Positions 39,529-51,500 of a stretch of 64,000 nt of DNA are shown in pieces. Position 1 is the stretch's first letter. Every line of letters starts with the position of its first letter. Below the pieces are notes generated by a model that was not told the origin of the DNA, did no database searches, and was given only the letters and a program-made list of their open reading frames with translations. The translations under genes and the position numbers were made by a program. The DNA comes from Chrysolina oricalcia (taxonomy: Eukaryota; Arthropoda; Insecta; Coleoptera; Chrysomelidae): the NCBI GenBank assembly GCA_944452925.2, contig OX101812.2, positions 50,924,089-50,988,088 of the forward strand, in the 5' to 3' direction.

Positions 39529-42500
39529 CAAAATAAGGAGTTTTAGCGCACCAGCTTATTTTCAGGATAAAGCAAATTACAATTGTTAAGTTCTTCACTA
39601 TGAGACTAGATCAAGAAGTTCCACAAGTTCGGAAAGAATATATTCAAAACTCAATTTTCATTAAAAGCTTAAAGGAATTTAATGAGTTACCTCCTGGAAT
39701 TAAAAAGTATGGATTATCTCAACAGTTTCAGAATAAAACTCAAAAAGCTTCTGTTGGATGGATGGAAGCAATATTTATTTTATTCATCCACAATCACCTT
39801 ATAATTGAAGTTTTATCCACACTTATATGAACCGTATAATCGACTAGTGGAATAATGAAATTACTTTATTCCACTAGTGGAATAATGAAAAATACAATCT
39901 TGAATATCAATCACATTTTACTTATTTTCACCAACTTCACAAATACAAATACATAGCAACCATTCAACACCTCCCGATATTTTTGTATGTGATTGTGAAT
40001 AAAATGTTGTATTGCATGAGTATTTTAGATACATTTTATTTGCTTAAGAAATTGAAACGCTCGAGCTTCGCTCTCGCGTTTAAACATTTTTGCGCAAATA
40101 AAATGAAATCTAAAACACGTATACAATAAATAATTATTATTTTTTGTCAAACCAATCTGATATGATTATTTTTTTGTGTTCTCTATTTTTGTATTGTTCA
40201 TTGCATATTTTTTCCTTCTTTTCTGATTTTTGCCCCTTCATACTGTTTTTTTTCTTGTTGATTTCGACCTGCAATCTTTTTCACTTCAATTCGAACTCCT
40301 TATAAATTAGTGACTATGGCTTAAAATATATCCGTCATAGAAAAAATAAATTTTATTTATTGACTGAGATTTTAGGCCAGGTCAAAGATATATGGTTGAA
40401 TTTACAATTGAATACCTGTTTAAAGGAAAATATGTAATGATCGATTTCATAGTCAAAAGTGAATAACTTTATTTTAAAACAAAACTAATAGTAATACAGG
40501 TCAAAAATCAGTTTCTTGGATTAGGTGGCGCATTTGCTTTTACAGCTACAGGTAGACCCGAAAAAACATATGTAATAATATTATTTAAAGAGCTGGACTT
40601 ATCTTGCTAAATACTCATTTGATCTGTAAATGTCCTCTTTTGTAAAAAAGGATGTGAGGTAAGCAGGCAAGGTGTCTCCAGGGGCTTTAATGTATCCAAG
40701 ATTAGTTATATGTAATTTTCAGTGATACCAGAAATCATATTTGCTTTAGTTACAGGTATTAATCAAAAATAATTTTTCATACCACTCGTCAAAGCTTAAA
40801 TTTCTGTTTTTGAAAATATTCAGATGGTGTGTCAACCATTGTTGATGTGACATTTTCGGGAATGCTGAAATGCACTTACTCGTATTTGGTGAATAGTACC
40901 TCATCAGTCCCAGAAACTGCTTGAATCTGATATTATTTGGAGTCTGTTTGCTCACAAGAAGCCGAAAAGCCAATTTACAGGCTTGCCTTTTGTGCAATAG
41001 AAGTTTCCTGAACTTGTCTTTTTCAATTCCTGTAAATGTTTCGTAGACTACAGCAAGCATCTAAAAAAAACATGAACATAATTCAAAGAATGGCAAAATA
41101 CTAAAAATATAAAGTATTTTTAATATACCTACTAACCAAATTCATCAACACATAAAGAACAGTTGATATATAAGAAATGAAAAACACTGCTGTCCACTTA
41201 GAAATGGCATAAGATGGCATCATAACATCTGGAAAACTAAAAAAATAGTTACCTTTAGATTTTTAAAAGAAGTAAGAACCTTAGTCAAAAGCTAGTTAAA
41301 TAATAAAGGAACTATTATTTTTAGTTCTTATTTTACTTTAAAATACATAATAATTAAAATTATACATTATAATGAAAATTTTATAAAATGAATGAATAAA
41401 TTTAGGAAAGTTATACATACTGGGTGTTTTCGAAGGTGAGGCATATTTTTCAACAAGATGGAGAACTCACCAAAATTATAGTTTATGAAGGTAGCCAAAT
41501 AACGGAAATATCATGATCATAATATCAGAAATGCAAGTAACTTTCATTTAAATAACATTCATTCAAATAAAGGCAAAAAGAATCTTGTATCTAGTGTCAT
41601 AAACAATCCTGTATCTAGTTCTATAGAAACTTACAACAAACTTTCAAACAATATCAAAAAAATCGAAGTAAATAGTTTCTTGAAAAAACTTGAACAAAAT
41701 TTTCTATCATACTGATGATCACAAATCTACAAACATGCGAAGTTGTTAAATTTGTAATTTTTTATTCATTTTGAAATGTCTTAAACTTATATGACACTAA
41801 GGTAAACACGATTAAATTTCCACATATTTATTGTCTACGCGACATGTTTCGATACACAGTATCTTTCTCAAGCGAATGTAATAAATAATTCTTGAGAAAC
41901 TCTAAATCTATTTTTAACGAAGCCGAGAAATTCAGACTAACTCTTATGAATCCAAAAACTCCGAAATTATTTTCTTTGATAAATTAACTACTGTATAAAA
42001 TGTGTCATTTAAAGATGACTGTATTGTCATTTTGACAGCGATAAAAAAGGTGCATCGTTTTTTATCACCGATAAAAACGCCTGTTCCTCTTTAGCGTCTA
42101 CATCTAGTATGCTTACGTCACTTTAATGTCTGCCCTGTCAGTTATTTAAGTATTGTTGATAGTTGATAGTGAAACATTACAACATGAGTCGTTTTGGGGA
42201 AGTTTCGACTCAACAAATAACAAAAAATATAGAAAAAGCAATCCCGCAATCTACAAAAAATACTAAAGCGTCAATATGGAGACAATTTATATTCGGTCGT
42301 TAATTTATCTTGCCAAAAAACACTCGAGCTTTTCTTTTGAGGATACATTTCTTTTTAACTCAAAATTTTTCCATCAGTAATTTTGCTCGAAAAACTGACA
42401 TTTGACAAAATCGCTCGACCTTCGGTCTCGCGATTTTGTCATGTCAAGTTTTTCTCGTAAAATTACTGATTGGCAAAATTATTTCGTTACAAAAAGAAAT

Positions 42501-45500
42501 TTATCCGATAAAAAAAAAAGCTCTTGTGTTTTTACTGTTGATAGAATTACATAAACAAAACTACCCTGTCCGGCCAGTAGTATCATTTGTTACAGCACCA
42601 TCAGTTAAGTTATCAAGAAAGTTAATACATTTAATCACAAACTATTCTAAATATGTACCGAAATTCAGCATTAAAAATTCTTATGATTTGATAAAGAAAA
42701 TCCAGGATATTTCTGTTCCAGATAACGCGAAATTTATTTCTTTTGACGTTCAAAATCTTTACCCTAGTATACCTCCCCAAGATACCACACTCTTAGTCGA
42801 AGGTTTACTAGATAGAAGTCAACCCGGTTATTAAACAAGATATATTAGACCTTTTGTCGATATGTCTTGAACAAAATTACTTTCAATTTGACAATAAAAT
42901 ATATTCTTCATCTGCAGGTTTGATCATGGGAAATCCGCAGAGTCCTCTACTGGCAGATATCTTCATGGGCAACCTGGAAGGAACAATTCATAAGCACCCA
43001 CTCTCCCAACAGTTTTTGTATTGGTACAGATATGTGGATGACATTATAGCTTGATTTAAAGGTACCAACAGACAGTTAGACACCTTTCATAAATATATTA
43101 ACACAAACATTAAATTCACAATAGAAATAGAAGTAGAAAAATCATTAAATTTTTTAGATTTGACAATAGGCAAAACCAACAACAAACACCATTTTTCTAT
43201 TTTTCACAAACCTTCCCATACTGACATCACCATTCATAATAATTCGATACATTCATTTATACATAAAATATCAGCAAACCATAGTATGATACATAGATTA
43301 GTGAATATTCCTCTTTCTGAAGAAAATGTCTGCAAAGAATTAAGTAACATAAAACAGATAGCAGTCAACAATGGATATCAAGTCAAATTAATAGAGAATA
43401 TTCTTGCTAAAAAATTACACAGAAAGGCTATCCAAGAAGTGTACCCCACTATGAGGAACGTTGACAATAATTACAGAACTTTAACTTATTCAGGACCCGT
43501 TTTAGAAAAAATAGCGTCATTCTTGAAAAAACAAAATTTAAGAGTAGCATTCAGAACAGCTAACACGTTGGGAAGGTTTATCAAAAATAATAAAGATAAA
43601 AATCAAAAATCTGAAAAATCAGGATTTTATAAATTGAATTGTGGATCTTGTTCCAAAGTATATGTAGACCAGACTGGTAGAAAAGCCGCGTACGTGAACA
43701 CCGTATGAATTATGTAAATAATAAAACACATTCAACATATGCCAATCATATTTTGGAAGAAGACCATGACTTCGATGAAAACTTTGAAATCCTTCATGTT
43801 GAAAATAAGGGTATTAGACTTAATTATTTAGAATTCTTGGAAATTAATAAATTGAAAAATTCGAATTGTTAACTAAATGATCAATTGGACCTTAATAGTC
43901 CCATTTGTTAAACCTTTTCAATTAATTAAGTAGTAGGTATGTTTTGAGATTTACATTGTATTGTCAATTTAAATTTTTATAATACAGGGTGTCCGGTAAA
44001 CCTTGTACAATATTGGAACTGGTGGTAGACTAGGTCATGACTATTCAGAATATCGGAATTTCACCTTAGTAAAAATCTCACCGTTTTCGAGATAATAGCA
44101 TTTTTTAAATTTCGGGAAAATCACTACTTCATCTTGGATTTTTGAGTGCCCTGTCTACGAATTGGGATCGAATCGAATCGAATATCTTTGCTGCTGAAGA
44201 TTACTGATGAGTGATGCTTCTAGAAGTATAAAACAGTTTTTCAGAAATCGATACAATTTTTTCAAGAAATGAGGGTAAAATGCCAGATTTGAGTTTCACC
44301 AATTTTTTTAACAACAGTTTGACATTATTGTTTGGAAAAAACATTACCAAGTGGAAGTGGATATTCATTACAAAAGAATGCCCATTATGTTCAGACTCTA
44401 CCATGGTATAAAACATACGATAATTATTTTTGGAAGGAGTAGAATTTCGATTATATTAGAGTGTGATTTATTCTGAGCTAAAATCAACTCCATTAGACTT
44501 TGTCAGTAATGTCCTTTATTTTTATCCTATCAAGATGAAATGATTAAATAATCATGAGTAATAACGAATCAACTGCTTAGAAGCATTCAATGAGATGTAA
44601 AGAAGTAAATACTAATTCAATGTTTTTTTTGAATCAGCATCACTATAAACCACAATAACGATTATTCAACATCGCACTGAATAATATTACAAAAACGTTA
44701 TTTTCCATCCACTCGTACGCAGAGACGACATTTTTTCAAGAAGAACCTTTTCAAATGCGTTATAGGTTATAGCCCCCAGATCAGCGATTCTATGAGCGGC
44801 ATTGTGCAATCGGATATCGTTCTGCATAAAGCGCTGCTGAAGCAGTAGCACTACCTCCACATTTACCATAAATGTACTGGTCGACAAGCCTAAGGATGCC
44901 TCCGAGAATTGGTAGACACAACCCTGGAGTGGGGCAGGAGATCAATCGCTCTGCATTATTCAAGCAGTTAACGTCGTGAGTGTACAGTCAGTGGAATAAA
45001 ATTATTGTGGCGTTATTCTGATTGTGTGTTGAATTTTAAATCCTTGTGTTGTGTATAGTTTTGAAATATTATTAGATAGGTTATAGTGTAGTTTGTTGTG
45101 TTTGAAAATGCCTTCAAAGAGTAAAGTGAGAAATAAGATTCTTAGTGGACAAAGTAGGGAAATTGTCAGTAATGTCACAGCTTATATACCACTGTAATGT
45201 CATCAAATTTATGCAGGTAGAAGCAATGATAGGTGAAACCAGTATTCCTCTTGTGAAGGTTCAAGAACGAGTTGCTGCCGCAACGGGAGTTTGCGTTAGA
45301 AGCATTAGGAAAATTAATTCAGAAATGAATAAAATTGAAAAAGGTGAAATGGAACAATTCTCAACTCCAAATAAAAAGAGAAACAAAAAATCAAAAGTTA
45401 CCATGGACAATGCAGATTTGGCAGTGGTCAGAGGTCATGTGATATTGTTAGTCTACTTCTGTAAGTATTTTCCTCGTGTTCTTTATTATATTTATTTACC

Positions 45501-48500
45501 TATTTCTGATATTGTGTGGTGATGCATTCTTTTTCTAGTCATACTTTATTTACACTTATGGCTTCGGGAAAATTATGCAATTTTCATAAACGGTCCAGTG
45601 ATCACAGACAATTATATTATTCGAACAGTTCATTAGGAATTAATAAAAATTCAGATAAGAACCTACGTTCCTACGTGTTGCAGAAAAATTTCTCTACCGA
45701 TTGTACATTCTGATGATAACCAGCCGTAAACAGTAGTCGATCATTGTCGCACATCTACTCACGCTTTCTATCGTTTGCGCATCTCAGAGGCATCCTTACG
45801 CTTGTCGACCTGTAGTGCATATGCGCAAATTCTCGGGGAGTATAACGTGTGTACGGCTTGACGAAGAAATAAATACAAGTGAATGAAACAAGCGGAATAA
45901 TTTAAAAAATCTACGATAGAAGTTACAAGTTGTTCAACCAAAATGTGACAGCGACCTACTAGATTTTTTCAATTCTATTTACAGAAGATCCGTTCATGCA
46001 CAATGTTGTATTTTATTTTTTCAATAGGGAACTATTGCTTCTACGGACACAACACAGGAATTAAAAAGTTTTTAATTTTCGACAAGGATTCACCTCCTAA
46101 AAAAATTTGCACTTATTTGGTTACACCCTGTATATCTGTCGGTTTCTGAAACTTCGTTGGAATCTGGATGTTGGACAATTGAGACATATATCACAAGAAT
46201 TCGTATTAATCGGTGCCATGTCGGATAATCGACATTTCATTTCGATAATTTCATTAGGCTTAATTACATGAATAGTTAATTTTATTGACATACTATTTAA
46301 TGCTACCAAGCAGTCTATTCTTTATTATTAATAATCATTTCCACATTTTATCTTGATTAAATCGAAATAAAATAATTTTTGTGCGTAAGTATAAGAGTTG
46401 ATGGAAGTCTAGAATAAAACCAAGCCTAATTCAATGGAAATCACTACCTCCAAAAACAATTATAGTTTGTTTTATACCATGGTAGAGTCTGGACAAAATG
46501 AGCATACTTCTGAAATGATTGTCCACTTCCAATTGGTTATGTTTCTTTCAGACAATAATGTCAAACTGTTGTTAAAAAGATTGGTGAAACTCAAATCTGC
46601 CATTTTACCCTAATTTCTTGAAAGAAATTTTCACTTTCTGAAAAACTGTTTCGCACGTCTAAAAGCATCACTCATTAGTAATCTTCATCAGCAAAGATAT
46701 TTGAATTTGTCTCAATTTGTATATCTCGAAAACGGTGATATTTTTACTGAGGTGAAATTCCGATATTCTTAACAGTCATGACCTGGTCTATCACCAGTTT
46801 CAATACTGTACAAGGTTTACCGGACACCCTGTAGGTAGGTCCTAATGTAGGCCAATAAACAGAGCAATTTTTCTCATGAAAGTTCAACTTAAATTGCTCC
46901 GCCAATTTCTTTTTTGCAATTCGGTCGTCACCGAGGGTTGAATAATTAGCAATAAAGTTATCACCTCCTGGGGGGTGCAACCCCCCAAAATCGTAAAAAC
47001 TTTTTTCTGGAAGGTATTTTCTTGATATTTCAGCTCTGGGAAATAAATGAGTGAAAATCGGTATTAATAATGGGGGCGAATTATTTTCAACAATTAAACC
47101 CCCTCCCGGGGCATCAACCCCTTCCCGAAATCGTTTTTTTGGTTTTTTTTCTATGAATATGTAAAATTGTCAGTCCTGAGTAATGAAACAGCGAAAATTT
47201 GTAAAAATAATAGGTATAAATTATTAGAAACGATTTTCCCGCCCCAGCATACGGGACATATCCCCCGCATCGCGGAAACATTGGGGTGAGAGGGAAGGGT
47301 AGAATATTTGAAAAAACTCTCAAACTACTACTCTTAGATATAAATGTGGGTAAATGAATGTTGAGAACTGTCGTTATTGAGATTTAGAAGTATAGTTATG
47401 AAAATTATTCGCATATTCGAGAGATCAACTTATTGTATAAATCAAACGCGGACCGGAGGTAACGAAATATGAGAGTGTTTTTCAATGATCTGTAATCTCC
47501 ATCAACAAATGTATAGGAAAATATATTTATTCACTCATACAACTAATCATCTACTTTATCTTCAGTCTCCTCGTCTTCATCTTCACAATCCGGAACAATC
47601 ACTGCCAAGTTTCTACAGATATCTGTGGTACATTTATTACAAACATTGGTACATTTTAGACCACTCTTTTTGCACGTGCAGGAGTCTCTGATGCAGCCGG
47701 TCGTGCAGTTACAAAAAAACATTTTCTCCTAAATTCCTAGGTGGACCTTTGGAATTTTGGAAATGTAAGTCATATCTGACATTGCAATATTTTGAAACAG
47801 AGCTGAGTTGAACATGAAACCATTTTCAATTAATAACAGTGACGAAGCACTAAGAGATGTTTCCTCGTCTCCGAATATCGATGTTATCCCAGTATCCAGT
47901 GTTTTCTGCACAGGAACTTTTATATTATCTGACGTTTACATAGAGCAACGTTGACTGCCGCATCGACACTTAGGGGCAGTTTCCTTTGGTGCACTGTCTT
48001 CCTCGGTCTCGAATCCCCATATTCCATCAATGTCTGATTTTATTTTTCTTTCCATAGAACAATAATGCGATCAAATGCCGATTAACCTCTATTTTAAGTA
48101 CTTAAAAGATTGACTGGATTGCTTTTAAAATGTGTACAAGTAACCAAATATGTATGAATATTTTCAATAAGAGCAGGGTTTTTTCTGCAAACTGGCTTTT
48201 CATTCATGTTGATACGTGCTTTTATCTCTGAGTTATTAGCATTTGAATTTATAAACTCTATCAAGATTTTGTAACCTAATATATGCGAAGAATTGAAAAC
48301 ACTTGTATTTAAAACCAACATTATTTGGACCTGTTAAACGTTATGTAATGTATTATTTTCACGAAGTCGGGAACTTTAATATTATAAGATTTTCAATTGC
48401 AATTTTGCAGCTGGCAACTGCGCTTATAAATATAAATAATATCAGAATACAAAGCTGCGATCTTTATCTTCAAAATGACGTGAGATTTATCCGAATTGAA

Positions 48501-51500
48501 CATTTATGTGAGGAGTTATAGAATTTTACTTCACGCGCTGGTTGAAAAAATGCACGTTGGCGGGAGCTGGCGCAACACCTGCCCCATTGCGAAAGCATAT
48601 AACTTCAACAATTTTTTTCAAGAATACCGTGCAATTTCTCAAAATTTTGGTAGGGAGAGTTTTTTGTAAAAATTTGTGTCCTTTCTGAATATCACGTTAT
48701 TTTTTTATTTAAAGTAAATTTTTTGAGATATTTCGAAATTACCTCAAAAATTAATTTCAACGCGTTTTTTTGGGGGGTTCCACCTCCCTGGAGTTGATAA
48801 TTTTTCTCAGAAGTAATTTATAAAAAAAATTATCGACGGAAGAATAGGGAATATGCATAATTTTTTTTTTATTTGTTTAATAAATTTTTTACTTCGTTAC
48901 AAACATTGTAAAAAATATAAAAACGGTTGAAAGTATTGGAATTAATTTTTAAAATAATATATAAAATACCGATTGAATTTGACCTATTTTAACGCCTCCA
49001 TTTTCGCGAGCTGTGGATGACGTCAAATGGCGCGATCAGTGTTGTTCTTCTTCAGTGTCGTTCGTTGAGACGTACTCTGATTGCTCTACTTGCTTGAAGT
49101 TGATATTTTATAAAAGAGTAAGACAAATGCAGTACAAGTGATAGAGAGAGATGAACATATGTTAAAGTGATCTCGATCAACCAGAGCAGTCTTCTATAGC
49201 CTTTCTATAGTTATGGCTATTGACACTATTGACAGTTATTAATTAGGTTAGGGATTTGCAGTTTTAATCGCTATTACGATAATGGAAAATGCTAAAAAAA
49301 TATTTTATGTGTATTGTCTAGTACCGGAATGTCAAAACACAATTAGAAGTACACCAAGTAAAGTATTCTTTCTGTTCCAAGAGATGCGAAAATACGTAAA
49401 CAGTGGTGTAAGGTTATGAGAAGAGGCGAAGGATCTCGAATATCACACATTGTTGTGAAGATCATTTCAATGTGAGTACATTGTATTTCGATAGTTAACA
49501 TGAAGTGAATTGATCAGAAGTAAGTTTTGTATGCATAAATGTTTTGTATATACCTGCCTCACCTAAATTACAAAAGGAAAACTATCATTTGGTAAACTAT
49601 TACTACTTATCAGTTCAGGTATTGTCGGATTGTGCTTTGACAAAACCACTTTCAGTCATTGCTCTTGATAATTTATATTTGTCACTAGACCAAAATCGCA
49701 CTATGTAATGGAAAACTACAAATATATAAATAAAAACAAATTTTCTACGAAAGACGACTAGCACGGTATGAATATCAACACAGATAAATTTCATAACGTG
49801 CCATGTTACGTCATTTTTTGTTTCGACCAATGGTGATGCGTTTCGCAAATTTGAATTCCGCCAGCTTATTATGCACTTTTTGATTAAAGTTTTATGGAGT
49901 TAAATACAAACTAAATGATAAACTAATGGTTTAGGTGTAATTTCAAGACAATAAAGTATATGAGCTAAAAAAATCGAGTAAATTTAAATCACTTGCATAT
50001 TCCTCATATTCCTTGCATAATTACGTCAATTGCTAAGAAGGGTATTTAAGTAATGTTCAAGGTAGAATAATTCAATGTATTACATTCGCTTGAGAAAGAT
50101 ACTGTGTATCGAAACATGTTGCGTAGACAATAAATTTGTGGAAATTTAATCGTGTTTACCTTAGTGTCATATACTATGAATTTCCATCAAGTAACGGCCA
50201 CGTCAATCCAAAATCTTAAACTTATATTTCGTCAGGGAGGTGTACTTTCAATGAATAAATAAATCATTAATTGAAAATTGTGGAAAACTTTAAAAAAATT
50301 CTAGTACGGACCTGGCCAGCACTCGTGTCGAACGCATCACACAATTGACAGCTTGCAACCATTAGCGCTGCTAACATAACATCGTGTTGTACATGATGAT
50401 TGGTTTTCTCAGCTTTTGAATTTTATTCTTTTGAAAGTCAAGTAGGTTTTATGTTTTAGATTTGTATTCACGACTAAGGTTCCTAATAATCATATATTTG
50501 TGCAAGTCAATGTCAAAGATTTTCAACATTTGATAATTTGTTTTCTTACTTGGCTGTGGTGAGCAGTACAAACATACTAACGAAGCTGTCCCCCAACGTT
50601 TGGAAATACAGATTTGTTTTGTGTCCGCTAAATAAGAAATATCCCAACAGACTGTAGCTGCATATGAAGAATAAAAGTAGACCCAACATATCCAAAATGG
50701 GAGGTAGGGATTGTAGTATCTGCCTTATATATCTACGAACTCCTCCACAGGCCCTAGTATCGACTAGAAAAATGGGACGTAGGGCTCTTGTGACTCGGAA
50801 GTGTGATGATTGCCTTATTAGAACGGTGATTGCTTCACAAACCATTATCATTAATGTCATACACTGAAAGAGAAAGGAGAAGCTGTTGTTTATTGCTCTC
50901 AGAAAAAGTATGAAACTAAGTTTTGTGATTATTATGCAGCATAAGGCAAAATCAAGTTTCTGGAACCACAGGGATCTATCTTGGGGCCGGTTTTACTTCT
51001 CTTATACATTAACAACATTGGTGCAGAAATATCTATTTATTGACTACATATGCACGATATTAGTATATTGATCTCGGATAGGCAAACTGACATTTAAACA
51101 CACAAATGTATGGATATCTTGAATTTAACTTCTGAATACTTCAATAGAAAAGATTTTTTTAATATTAAACAAACTTATTCGTTTTCATAACTATCAAAAT
51201 AAACCGACTCACTCTGATTGAATCTCAATAATAACACCTTACAAAGCACCCAACATGCTGAAAAATTCTTTCTTTCTTTAGGAATCTTGAAGTCGTTTTG
51301 ATCAAAAAACAAAATCAGTGTATATTATGGTCAGGTTCAGTTCAGGCTGCGTAATGATGTTTTCTTTTGGGGCAAATCAATAATATGTACAAACATTTTT
51401 ATTCAACAGGCTATTTTAAGGTGTAAGTGTATTCAATAATTCCAAACGAAGTTCACGCAGAACTCTTTTTATAAATTATAGAATTCTAACTCTTTACAGG

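Larger units (their letters stand above)
43985..46831. mobile_element. 2.85-kb foldback element with CAGGGTGTCCGGTAAAC termini
   Basis: Long inverted arms (43985 to about 44436 and about 46448 to 46831) start CAGGGTGTCCGGTAAACCTT, with TA on both flanks. The arms stay similar through TCTCGAAAACGGTGA, GATTACTAATGAGTGATGC and TCTACCATGGTATAAAAC. The roughly 2-kb centre has no transposase of its own but contains another transposon (44877-45812). Confidence 0.8.

Noticed and set aside
39307..39589. Open frames across the TA microsatellite
   Set aside because: Repeated Tyr-Ile codons come from (TA)n, and the flanking sequence is not coding-like.
40746..40879. Continuation of TPCN1 exon 6 past 40880
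   Set aside because: The frame stays open but lies beyond a strong GTAAGT donor, and exon 7 restores the conserved linker.
44201..44215. CTGATGA near 44208 as a second hammerhead
   Set aside because: No stem II or GAAA follows at the right spacing.
50664..50867. 67-codon plus-strand frame
   Set aside because: Antisense shadow of TPCN1 exon 4.
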